A stretch of 64,000 nt of DNA from CBDDIP01 sp965279405 (GTDB taxonomy: Bacteria > Actinomycetota > Acidimicrobiia > Acidimicrobiales > Ilumatobacteraceae): contig OZ257157.1 of NCBI GenBank assembly GCA_965279405.1, forward strand, positions 1,054,001 to 1,118,000, written 5' to 3'. Positions 25,934 through 34,030 of this stretch are shown piece by piece. Numbering within the stretch: the first letter of the stretch is position 1; each line of letters begins with the position of its first letter. The position numbers and the translations under genes were made by a program. The notes below the pieces were generated by a model. That model had not been told where the DNA came from and did not search any database. It was given only the letters and a program-made list of their open reading frames with translations.

Positions 25934-26731
25934 ATGAGCATCGACGTTTCACACGTGTCGCAGACCACGGTCCAAGGCGTCTTCGACGACCCGAAGTACG
26001 CCCGGATGGCACTCGATCGCGCCGCCGACTACCAGGGCGCGGCACCGTTCCCGAACATCACGCTGGACGACTTCCTCCCCGAGGCGCTGGCCCGCGAGCT
26101 GTCGGCTGCGTTCCCCGGCCCCGACGACATCGACTGGGTGTTCCGCGACAACGAGAACAACCGCCGTCGCTACCAACACGACGAGACCAAGGTGCCCGCG
26201 CTCCTGCGAGCGATGCTGCGCGAGCTCAACAGCCGCCAGTTCCTGCTGTTCATCGAGAACCTCACCGGCATCGAGAGCCTGATCCCCGACCCGTACTACA
26301 TCGGCGGCGGCGTGCACATCAGCGGCGAGGGCGACTTCCTCAACATCCACGCCGACTTCAACTGGCACCACAAGCTGCAGGCGTACCGGCGCGTGAACGC
26401 GCTGCTCTACCTCACCGACGACTGGCAGCCGGAGTGGAACGGCGCCATCGAGTTCTGGGACCGCGAGATGACCGCCCCCGTGGCGAGCTCGCTGCCGATC
26501 TTCAACCGGCTCGTGGTGTTCTCCACCGGCGAGCACTCGAACCACGGCCAGCGGATCCCGAACGCCTGCCCGCCGGACGTGTACCGCAAGGTCCTGAACC
26601 TCTACTACTACACGTCACGCCGCGACGACGGTGACATGGACGACCCGCACTTCACGCTGTACAAGCCGTCGGCGTCCTCGTTCGCCATGGAGCTCGGCGA
26701 CGACTACCGCAACTCGGCCAGTGCGACCTGA
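25934..26731 (+). CDS. 2-oxoglutarate/Fe(II) oxygenase, prolyl-4-hydroxylase-like (265 aa)
   Basis: A non-heme iron dioxygenase. The iron-binding triad is readable: NIHADFNW gives His139 and Asp141, and STGEHSNHG gives the distal His (201 or 204). Arg218 (VYRKVLNLYYYT) is the likely 2-oxoglutarate contact. The fold and length fit the 2OG-FeII_Oxy_3 group. GGGAG upstream of ATG 25934 supports the start. In polysaccharide clusters such enzymes are thought to hydroxylate or otherwise modify sugars or linked substituents. The substrate here cannot be read. Its stop is 19 bp from a convergent GT4 gene. Confidence 0.87.
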   Translation: MSIDVSHVSQTTVQGVFDDPKYARMALDRAADYQGAAPFPNITLDDFLPEALARELSAAFPGPDDIDWVFRDNENNRRRYQHDETKVPALLRAMLRELNSRQFLLFIENLTGIESLIPDPYYIGGGVHISGEGDFLNIHADFNWHHKLQAYRRVNALLYLTDDWQPEWNGAIEFWDREMTAPVASSLPIFNRLVVFSTGEHSNHGQRIPNACPPDVYRKVLNLYYYTSRRDDGDMDDPHFTLYKPSASSFAMELGDDYRNSASAT

Positions 26732-26750
26732 TCGGCGCGTGCCGACCGAA

Positions 26751-27836
26751 TCAGGGGAACAGACCGTGCCCGTGCGCGATGTAGGCGAAGGCTCCCTGCA
26801 TGCGTCGCTGCAGCTTCTGGACGGCCGTGCGCTCGCCCCAGATCTCGGCGGGCAGCGCCTCCCCGGGCCCGGCACCCCCGTCGACGGGCGGCAGGGCGAA
26901 GGCCGCAAGAGCGTCCGCTGCGCTCGCCGCGGGGCTGTACTTGTCACGGACCGACGCCGCGATGCGCTCGACCCGGGCCTGGCGCTCGACGACTCGTTCG
27001 TCCCAGTGCTCCAGCTCGTCCTCGACGGCCTGGGCGAAGGCAACGACATCACCATCGGGGATCCAACGCGCCTCCTCGCTGATCTCCGCGCCGGCGAACC
27101 CGTGGAACCCGATGACGACACACCCGCAGGCCATCGCCTCGGCGGGCGGCAGACCGAAGCCCTCGCGGTGGCTGAACGCCAGGAAGACGCCGGCCTCCCG
27201 GAGGATCTCGGCCGTGCGCTCCTCGGTCAGCCCATCGATCGCGCGGATCTCCCAACCGTCCAGCGAACCACGGGCGCGCAGGAGGGACAGCACGTCGTTG
27301 GTCTCCTGCCGACGCTTCCTCGGCATGTAGGCGACGCTCCGCTGCTTCGGCCCAGCCATCCGGAAGTGCGTCGGGTCGACGGTGCACCTCATCGCCATGA
27401 TCTCGACGTTCGTGCTGCCGAAGGCGTACTCGAGGTAGCGGCGGTTCTCCTCGGACAGCACGACGACGCGAACGACGTCTGGCCGGGCGTAGATCGCAGC
27501 CGCCGCGGTGGCATCGAGGCCCCAGGAGAAGGTGGTGTACGCGTTGGCGTTGAAGATGACCTTCCGTGGGCGGCTGGGCAGCGACGGGATCGCCCCAGTC
27601 CACTCCTCCGGCACGACGATGACGTCAGCCGCGTCGACGCGGAGCTGCTGCTGCGAGATCACCGCCGTGGTGTTGTCGAACCAGGTGCAGCGAAAGCCGC
27701 GCTTCCGGTGCACGATCGCGGCCGGGCAACCGCCTGCGTTCAACGCATCCACCACCTGGTAGTTCACCTTGACGCCACCGATCGGAGCATTCGAGTCCGG
27801 GGTGAGGATCAAGACGCGACCGGAGACGTTCGACAC
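26751..27836 (-). CDS. GT4-like glycosyltransferase (361 aa)
   Basis: A GT-B transferase with N-terminal VLILTPDSNAPIGGVKVNYQ and C-terminal SHREGFGLPPAEAMACGCVVIGFHGFAG (E-x7-E region). VAYMPRKRRQETNDVL at the domain linker resembles WsaF-type rhamnosyltransferases, a tentative similarity. GGGAGG 6 nt upstream of GTG 27836 supports the start. The gene is divergent from the epimerase gene at 27959. Rhamnosyl specificity would fit a 6-deoxy sugar pathway but is only a guess. Confidence 0.82.
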   Translation of the reverse strand: MSNVSGRVLILTPDSNAPIGGVKVNYQVVDALNAGGCPAAIVHRKRGFRCTWFDNTTAVISQQQLRVDAADVIVVPEEWTGAIPSLPSRPRKVIFNANAYTTFSWGLDATAAAAIYARPDVVRVVVLSEENRRYLEYAFGSTNVEIMAMRCTVDPTHFRMAGPKQRSVAYMPRKRRQETNDVLSLLRARGSLDGWEIRAIDGLTEERTAEILREAGVFLAFSHREGFGLPPAEAMACGCVVIGFHGFAGAEISEEARWIPDGDVVAFAQAVEDELEHWDERVVERQARVERIAASVRDKYSPAASAADALAAFALPPVDGGAGPGEALPAEIWGERTAVQKLQRRMQGAFAYIAHGHGLFP

Positions 27837-27958
27837 TTCGACCTCCCGTCGCCTGGTTTACCCGATTCGCATCCCCGTTGCACATCACCCAGGCGGGCCA
27901 ACATGAGACCGGCTGCTCGCGTCACCGACGCGGAGGCCATCGACGCAAGGACGGCGAC

Positions 27959-28981
27959 ATGAGACTGCTGATCACCGGGCACCTCGGTTACATCGGTGTG
28001 GAGATGGTCGACCGGATGATCGAGCTCGGCCACGACGTGGTCGGCCTCGACGTCGGGTTCTACGACGGCTGCGACTTCATCGCCCCGCCGACGCCCGTCC
28101 CGACGCTGAACGTCGACCTGCGCGAAGTCACCCCGCAGCACCTCGACGGCTTCGACGCTGTGCTGCACCTCGCCGCCCTGTCCAACGACCCGCTGTCGGA
28201 TCTCAACCCCGAGCTGACCTACGACATCAACCTGCACGCATCCGTGCGCCTGGCGGAAGCGGCCAAGGCGGCCGGCGTCGGCCGGTTCCTGTTCTCCTCG
28301 TCGTGCAGCCTGTACGGCGCAGGCGGCGACGACTTCCTCGACGAGACCGCGGCGTTCCACCCCGTCACGCCGTACGGCGAGTCCAAGGTGCGCGTCGAGC
28401 AAGCGGTCTCCCAGCTCGCCGACGAGCACTTCTCCCCCACCTACCTGCGCAACGCCACCGCCTACGGCGTGTCGCGGCGGCTGCGGGCCGACATCGTCGT
28501 CAACAACCTCGTCGGCAGTGCCGTCACCACCGGCAAGGTGATGCTGCAGAGCGACGGCACGCCCTGGCGGCCGCTGGTGCACCTGCGCGACATCATCCAC
28601 GCCTTCGAACGGGTGCTCGAGGCGCCGCGCGACGTCGTGCACAACGAGGCCTTCAACGTCGGCCGCACCATCGAGAACTACCAGGTCAGAGACGTGGCCA
28701 ACATCGTCGCCGACGTCGTCCCGGGCTGCGAGGTGACCTTCGCCGCCGGCGCGTCAGCCGACGCACGCGACTACCGGGTCGACTTCACCAAGATCGAGAC
28801 CAAGCTGCCCGGCTACGACCCGTCGTGGACCGTCCGCCTCGGCGCCGAGGAGCTCTACGACCACTACTCGAGCGGGGCGATGACGTCTGAGGCGTTCACC
28901 GGGCCGAAGTACTTCCGCCTGCGCACCATCCAAGGACTCCTCGAACGAGGCGACCTGCGAGCCGATCTGCGACGAGCATGA
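27959..28981 (+). CDS. NAD-dependent epimerase/dehydratase, extended SDR (340 aa)
   Basis: A Rossmann-fold sugar-nucleotide enzyme. GHLGYIG (7-13) binds NAD, FSSSCSLYG (about 112-120) supplies the catalytic Ser, and Tyr139/Lys143 in PYGESK complete the triad. The Asp-Glu/Lys pair of 4,6-dehydratases in the SS-x-x-x-YG loop is absent, so epimerase or reductase activity is more likely. AAGGA 8 nt upstream of ATG 27959 supports the start. Its stop overlaps the ATG of the next aminotransferase gene, so the two probably act in sequence on one sugar nucleotide. Confidence 0.85.
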   Translation: MRLLITGHLGYIGVEMVDRMIELGHDVVGLDVGFYDGCDFIAPPTPVPTLNVDLREVTPQHLDGFDAVLHLAALSNDPLSDLNPELTYDINLHASVRLAEAAKAAGVGRFLFSSSCSLYGAGGDDFLDETAAFHPVTPYGESKVRVEQAVSQLADEHFSPTYLRNATAYGVSRRLRADIVVNNLVGSAVTTGKVMLQSDGTPWRPLVHLRDIIHAFERVLEAPRDVVHNEAFNVGRTIENYQVRDVANIVADVVPGCEVTFAAGASADARDYRVDFTKIETKLPGYDPSWTVRLGAEELYDHYSSGAMTSEAFTGPKYFRLRTIQGLLERGDLRADLRRA

Positions 28982-30117
28982 GCACCGAACGCATCCCCGT
29001 CGCCGGCCCCTGGATCACCGAGAAGGAGATCCGCTACGTCGCCGACGCCGCTGCCAACGACTGGTACAGCCGGGCCGGCGAGTCGATCGGCAAGTTCGAG
29101 CGGGCGTTCGCCGAGCACGTCGGCGTCGCCCACGCCGTCGCCGTGCCGCATTGCACCGCCGCGCTGCACCTGGCCCTGATGGCGCTCGGCGTCGGGCCCG
29201 GTGACGAGGTCATCGTCCCCGACATCACCTGGGTGGCCACCGCCGCGCCGGTGTTCTACGTCGGAGCCACCCCGGTCTTCGCCGACATCGATCCCGTGAC
29301 CTGGTGCGTCAGCGCCGAGACGCTGGCCCCGTGCATCACGCCACGCACCAAGGCGATCATCACCGTCGACCTGTACGGCGGGATGCCGAACATGGACGAG
29401 ATCCGGGCGCTCGCCGAGGCGCACGGCATCCCGATCATCGAGGACGCAGCGGAGGCCGCGGGCGCCGAATGGAAGGGCGAACGGGCCGGCAGCCTGGGAA
29501 AGATCGGCACCTTCAGCTTCCACGGCTCGAAGACGCTGACGACCGGCGAGGGCGGGATGTTCGTCACCGACGACCCCGACATCAACGCCCGCGTCCTGTT
29601 CCTGCGCGACCACGGTCGCCCGCCGGGATCGCACCGCTTCTTCCTCACCACCGAGGTCGGCTACAAGTACCGGATGAGCAGCCTGCAGGCCGCCTTCGGA
29701 CTGGCCCAGCTGGAGCGGATCGACGAGCTGATCACCCGCAAGCGGCAGATCTTCGGCTGGTACGCCGACCGTCTGGCCGGCGTGCCCGGCCTGGTCCTCA
29801 ACGCCGAGGAACCCGGTTCGATGAACGTGTACTGGATGGTCACTGCTGTCCTCGACGCGTCGTACCAGCTCAAGACACCCGACCTGATGGATGAGCTGCT
29901 GGCCGAGGACATCGAGTCGCGGCCGTTCTTCCACCCGCTGAGCGCGTTGCCGGCGTTCGCCGATGCACCCGACGCCGGTCCTGCCGCTGTGCGCAACGTC
30001 GTCTCCTACGACATCAGCCCGCGAGCGATCAACCTGCCGTCGGCGTTGATCCTCACCGAGGCCCAGGTCGACCAGGTGTGCACGTCGCTGCGCGGCATCC
30101 TGAGCCGTCACGGCTGA
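28978..30117 (+). CDS. DegT/DnrJ/EryC1/StrS family aminotransferase (379 aa)
   Basis: A PLP-dependent sugar aminotransferase, closest by motif to perosamine-synthase-type enzymes. Lys185 in FSFHGSKTLTTGEGG forms the Schiff base and Asp156 in IIEDAAEAAGAEW is the PLP-ring partner. The N-terminus IPVAGPWITEKEIRYV and the length are family-typical. ATG 28978 overlaps the epimerase stop (ATGA). It is distinct from the DegT enzyme at 13077, whose Lys motif is HATKF, so the locus may make two different amino sugars. Confidence 0.9.
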   Translation: MSTERIPVAGPWITEKEIRYVADAAANDWYSRAGESIGKFERAFAEHVGVAHAVAVPHCTAALHLALMALGVGPGDEVIVPDITWVATAAPVFYVGATPVFADIDPVTWCVSAETLAPCITPRTKAIITVDLYGGMPNMDEIRALAEAHGIPIIEDAAEAAGAEWKGERAGSLGKIGTFSFHGSKTLTTGEGGMFVTDDPDINARVLFLRDHGRPPGSHRFFLTTEVGYKYRMSSLQAAFGLAQLERIDELITRKRQIFGWYADRLAGVPGLVLNAEEPGSMNVYWMVTAVLDASYQLKTPDLMDELLAEDIESRPFFHPLSALPAFADAPDAGPAAVRNVVSYDISPRAINLPSALILTEAQVDQVCTSLRGILSRHG

Positions 30118-30136
30118 CGGACCGACCACCAGCGCG

Positions 30137-31330
30137 ATGCGCGTCTTGCTGATCACGCCGTTCTACCGCCCGGGCATCGGCGGCAGTTCGCGACTGCTGG
30201 AGAACATCGTCGACGCCGTCGTCGCCGAGGGCGGGGAGGCCGACGTGCTGACCTTCGCCAGCGGCTCCACCGCCGAGAGCGACTTCGACTCGGCGCGCCC
30301 GTACCGCATGCACCGCGTCCCGTCGTCGGGGATGCAGGGCTGGCCGTCGGTGCGAATGCTCTGGACCGCCATCCGCGTCGCCCGCCGTCACCGCCCTGAC
30401 CTGGTGTTCTGCGGCACCGTGTTCCCGTCAGCGGTCCTCGGCGCAGTGACGTCGCTCGTCACCCGGATCCCGCTCGCCAGCTACTGCCACGGCGAGGACA
30501 TCGCCGGCGTCGTCGCCAGTCCGCGCAAGGCGCGCATCGCCCGATGGGCGATCACCCGATCGGCTGCGGTGTTCGTCAACAGTCGCTACACCGGGCGCGT
30601 CGTCCAGCAGGTGGAGCCCTCGGCGAACGTCGTGCTGTCCAACCCGTGGATCACGACCGAGCCGTTCCTGCGCCAGGACGCGACCGGCGTGGCCGACCTG
30701 CGCACGCGGTTGCGGTTGCCGGAGGACTCGCCGATCGTGCTCACCGTGGCACGGCTGGAGGAGCGCAAGGGCCACGACACCGTGATCCGGGCACTCCCCG
30801 CCGTGCTCGAACGCCACCCGACCACCCACTACCTGATCATCGGCAGCGGCGACACCGCCCGGCTCGACGCACTGGCCGGCGAGCTCGGCGTTGCCGAGCA
30901 CGTCTCGATCGTCGCCGGCATCGCCGAGGCCGATCTGCCGCTGGCCTACCAGCTCGCCGACGTGCACATCATGCTCAGCCGGCGCGACCGCCAGCACGAT
31001 CAAGTGGAGGGCTTCGGCATGGTCTACCTGGAGGCATCCGCATCGGGCACGCCGTCGATCTCCGGCGACGAGGGCGGCTGCCCCGACGCCGTCGAGGACC
31101 ACGTCACCGGCCTGATCGTGCCCGTCGAGTCCGCCGAAGCAGCAGCAGACGCCCTGTGCACGCTGCTGGACGATTCGCGCCTGGCCGGCACGTTCGGTGC
31201 GCAGGGCCGCGCCCGGGTGCTGGCCCGGTTCGACGCCACCGTTCGTCTGCCCGAGCAGGTCGCCGCGCTCGAAGCCCTGTCCCTGGCCCCCACGCGGCAG
31301 TTGACCTCGACCGGCAGCGGGCGCTCGTGA
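30137..31330 (+). CDS. GT4 family glycosyltransferase, PimB-like (397 aa)
   Basis: A GT-B transferase: VLLITPFYRPGIGGSSRLLEN, YCHGEDI, VLTVARLEERKGHDTVIRAL and VEGFGMVYLEASASGTPSI (E-x7-E). The pattern resembles mannosyltransferases such as PimB, but specificity is not proven. The start at ATG 30137 has no strong ribosome-binding site. It is the third gene of a forward run from 27959, and its TGA overlaps the GTG of the next transferase (GTGA). Confidence 0.88.
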   Translation: MRVLLITPFYRPGIGGSSRLLENIVDAVVAEGGEADVLTFASGSTAESDFDSARPYRMHRVPSSGMQGWPSVRMLWTAIRVARRHRPDLVFCGTVFPSAVLGAVTSLVTRIPLASYCHGEDIAGVVASPRKARIARWAITRSAAVFVNSRYTGRVVQQVEPSANVVLSNPWITTEPFLRQDATGVADLRTRLRLPEDSPIVLTVARLEERKGHDTVIRALPAVLERHPTTHYLIIGSGDTARLDALAGELGVAEHVSIVAGIAEADLPLAYQLADVHIMLSRRDRQHDQVEGFGMVYLEASASGTPSISGDEGGCPDAVEDHVTGLIVPVESAEAAADALCTLLDDSRLAGTFGAQGRARVLARFDATVRLPEQVAALEALSLAPTRQLTSTGSGRS

Positions 31331-32517
31331 CGTCGAGGTCCACGGTCCCGCAACGGGTCGCGCTGTTCGACGACTCCGTTGCCTTCGGTGGCGTCGAGGT
31401 CCACATCCTGCTCGTGCTCGAGCACCTCGACCGGCAGCGGTTCGAGCCGTTCGTCCTGCTCCCGGGCCTGCGAGCACCGTGGGCGGCCAACCCACCGCGC
31501 TTCGTCGAACTGGCCGGCACCCTCGGCGTGCCCTTCCTGCAACCGCCCGATCCCGGCGTCCGTCCGGTGCTCGGTGCGATCCGCGAGGTCCGCGCCATCG
31601 CCCGCTTGCTGCGCAGCAATCGCATCGACATCCTCCACATCCACACCAGCCAGCCGGCCCGAGCCCGGCGACAGATGCTGGCGGCGCGCCTGGCAGGTGT
31701 CCGCGCCATCATCCGCACGGAGCACCTGCCACCGACGATCTACGGGCGCGGGCGCGCCGAACGTGCCGTGATCCCGTTGTTCGATCGCTTGGTCCGTCGT
31801 TTCATCGTCGTGTCCGAGCAGAACCGCGGCGAGCAGATCAGCTTCGGGCGCTCGGCGCGCAAGCTGCTCCTGATCCGCAACGGCATCGACGTCAAACGCT
31901 TCGTCGACGACCCGTCGACGCGCTCGACCGAGACGCGCGCGGCGCTCGGCGTCGCACCCGATGCGTTCGTGGTCGGCGCCGTCGGACGGCTGTCGCACCA
32001 GAAGTCGTTGGGCACCCTGTTGGACGCGGTGGGGCTGCTCGCCACGTCGCACCCCGAGGTCGTCGTCGTCCTGGCCGGCGAGGGAGGCGACGAGCAGTCG
32101 CTGCGCCAACGCGCTGCCGACCTCGGCATCGCCGACCGGGTCGTCTTCGCCGGGCACGTGGACGATCCACGTGCCCTGATCAGCGAGATCGACGTCATCG
32201 TGATGCCCTCGATCTTCGAGGGACTGCCGCTGGCGCTCCTCGAGAGCATGTCGCTGGCCCGCCCGTGCGTGGTCTCCGACCTGCCGAACATGATCGAAGC
32301 GGTGGGCGACGACGGAACCTGCGGCCTGGTCGCCCGCGTCGGTGACCCGGCGTCGTTCGCGTCGGCGATCGGGCGGTTGCTCGACGAGCCCGGACTCGCC
32401 GAGCGGATCGGCCGCAACGCTCGCGACCGCGCCCTGAGCGAGTTCGACATCCGTCGGCAGGTCGTCGAGCTGATGTCCGTCTACGACGGACTGGCCGCTC
32501 AGCGCGACCGGGCCTGA
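31327..32517 (+). CDS. GT4 family glycosyltransferase (396 aa)
   Basis: A GT-B transferase with VALFDDSVAFGGVEVHILL, ILHIHTSQPARARRQM, VVGAVGRLSHQKSLGTLLDA and SIFEGLPLALLESMSLARP (E-x7-E). GTG 31327 overlaps the preceding stop. A 17-bp sequence at the end of the previous gene (acctcgaccggcagcgg, about 31305-31321) recurs inside this one near 31424-31440, probably by chance in GC-rich codons. Its last 19 bp overlap the convergent GT gene at 32499. Confidence 0.88.
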   Translation: MTSRSTVPQRVALFDDSVAFGGVEVHILLVLEHLDRQRFEPFVLLPGLRAPWAANPPRFVELAGTLGVPFLQPPDPGVRPVLGAIREVRAIARLLRSNRIDILHIHTSQPARARRQMLAARLAGVRAIIRTEHLPPTIYGRGRAERAVIPLFDRLVRRFIVVSEQNRGEQISFGRSARKLLLIRNGIDVKRFVDDPSTRSTETRAALGVAPDAFVVGAVGRLSHQKSLGTLLDAVGLLATSHPEVVVVLAGEGGDEQSLRQRAADLGIADRVVFAGHVDDPRALISEIDVIVMPSIFEGLPLALLESMSLARPCVVSDLPNMIEAVGDDGTCGLVARVGDPASFASAIGRLLDEPGLAERIGRNARDRALSEFDIRRQVVELMSVYDGLAAQRDRA

Positions 32518-33620
32518 TCCAACCCGGCGAGGACGATCTCGGCGCTGCGCTCCCAGGAGAAGCGTGCGACGCGCTCAGCACCTCTCGTGATCATCTCGTC
32601 ACGGAACGTGGTGCCCTGGTCGGTGATCTCCGCTGACGCCAACCGCTGCAGCGCCGAGGCGAGGCCCTCGACGTCGTCGTCGGCCACGTGGACCGCGCCG
32701 TCGCCGGTGACCTCGACCAGCACCGGGAGCAGGGAGGTGACGACGGGCAGGCGGTGGAACATGGCCTCCAGCGGTGGCATCCCGAAGCCCTCGTAGGTCG
32801 ACATGAAGGCCAGCGCGGTGCCCCGACGGTAGAGGTGGAGCAGTTCGGAGGAGCTGACGTACTCCAGGCAGATGACGTCATCGCCCGCCGGGCCCATCGC
32901 CGCGATCGCGGCCTGGATCGCAACGGCCTCGTCGCCGAGCCCGCCGGCCAGCACGAGCCGATGCTCGGCCATCGCCGGATCGTCCTTCAGCAGGCGGAAG
33001 GCGGCGAGCACGACCTCCCAGTTCTTGTTCCTGCGGCCCGGGTTGACCATCAGGAAGAACGGCGCATCACCGACCAGCCCGGCCGGCACCGTGGGCGCCA
33101 CGTCGGGTGCCGACACCGAGCAGGGCGCGACGACGATGCGATCGAGCGGCACTCCGAAGCACTCGGCGATCTCCTGCCGGCCGGTCTCGGAGATGGCGAA
33201 GACGAGATCGGCCTTGGTCGCCGCGGCGCGCAGCTTCTCGGCCATCGCCGGGGCCTCGTTGTTCGGGATGATGCTCGGGTTGGTGACGCTGGCGCAGTCG
33301 TAGATGGTGATCGCCGTCGTCACCGGAACGGGGTACGGCGGCAGCCGACCGGTCGGCGAGAAGAGCACCTTGGCCCGGTTCCAGGCGAGGTCGATCGGCA
33401 GCCGCCCGTAGTACTGCGCGCTGCCCGGCCGGACGACGACACGAGCGTTCGCGGGAGCGACGAGCTCGCGGATCCGTGGGTCGGTGATCGGCTGATCGAC
33501 GATCACGAGGTTGCGTTCCGAGGGCTGCAACCGGAACATCGCCGAGCAGAGGTGGAACGTGTACCACTCGACGCCGGACCAACGTGGGTAGCTCAGCACT
33601 CGAGCGTCGATGACGCGCAC
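32499..33620 (-). CDS. GT4 family glycosyltransferase (373 aa)
   Basis: A GT-B transferase with VIDARVLSYPRWSGVEWYTF at the N-terminus, FFLMVNPGRRNKNWEVVLAA and STYEGFGMPPLEAMFHRLPVV (E-x7-E). GTG 33620 is chosen because GGGAGG lies about 6 nt upstream and a longer reading adds only unlikely residues. It faces away from the 370-bp regulatory gap before the second secreted beta-sandwich gene. Substrate is unknown. Confidence 0.87.
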   Translation of the reverse strand: MRVIDARVLSYPRWSGVEWYTFHLCSAMFRLQPSERNLVIVDQPITDPRIRELVAPANARVVVRPGSAQYYGRLPIDLAWNRAKVLFSPTGRLPPYPVPVTTAITIYDCASVTNPSIIPNNEAPAMAEKLRAAATKADLVFAISETGRQEIAECFGVPLDRIVVAPCSVSAPDVAPTVPAGLVGDAPFFLMVNPGRRNKNWEVVLAAFRLLKDDPAMAEHRLVLAGGLGDEAVAIQAAIAAMGPAGDDVICLEYVSSSELLHLYRRGTALAFMSTYEGFGMPPLEAMFHRLPVVTSLLPVLVEVTGDGAVHVADDDVEGLASALQRLASAEITDQGTTFRDEMITRGAERVARFSWERSAEIVLAGLDQARSR

Positions 33621-33683
33621 TGCGACCTCCCTCTGCCCTTGCACGAGCCCAGTGCTCACGACCATCGCGCGACACCCGACCAC

Positions 33684-33922
33684 GCTCGTCGAGGGCCCGC
33701 CGAGCAGCAGATCGTACTCAGAGAAATGTGACGTTTGACCGCAAGAAATCTCCGCCGCGCGCAGCGCACGCGACCAGTCACGCCGTGTGAGCGTCGAGGG
33801 CCAATTGTCAGGAAACCCTTAAGTTCTCACGCGTTTCGGTCGATGTTCGATGCGACATCAACGAAAAAGCCGTGCGCGTACGCCGTGCGGCACGGCTCGC
33901 CCGCCAGTACGGGAGTTGTAAC
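33684..33922. promoter_or_regulatory. long AT-richer leader region upstream of the coupled leader ORF
   Basis: This region lacks a long ORF and is visibly richer in A and T than its surroundings. It includes two small inverted repeats: gatgt with acatc (about 33842-33859), and gccgtgc (33869-33875) with gcacggc (33890-33896) just after an A5 run. It presumably holds the promoters for the divergent GT4 gene and for the secreted protein, plus a structured 5' leader. I could not fix a -10/-35 pair. Confidence 0.4.
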
Positions 33923-34030
33923 ATGAACACAGCAATCGTCATCGATCGGACATGCCTCCCCCCGAGTGCATCCATCGCTGACGTTGCGTCATGCGGGCGC
34001 GTGACTCGGGAAGGTTCTCACTACTCATGA
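33923..34030 (+). CDS. 35-aa leader ORF translationally coupled to the secreted protein
   Basis: ATG 33923 has an ideal ribosome-binding site, GGGAG at 33911-33915. The peptide begins MNTAIVIDRTCLPPSASIAD and ends REGSHYS. Its TGA (34028-34030) overlaps the ATG of the downstream secreted protein as ATGA, exactly the junction used between real genes here. The peptide has two Cys and no hydrophobic signal. It may be a leader peptide whose translation gates the 839-aa protein, or it may only deliver ribosomes to that start. No homology can be claimed. Confidence 0.5.
   Translation: MNTAIVIDRTCLPPSASIADVASCGRVTREGSHYS

Noticed and set aside
31305..31440. 17-bp direct repeat (acctcgaccggcagcgg) at the junction of two GT4 genes
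   Set aside because: Both copies encode ordinary residues in frame, and the words are common in this GC-rich coding DNA. There is no sign of a mobile element or recombination site.
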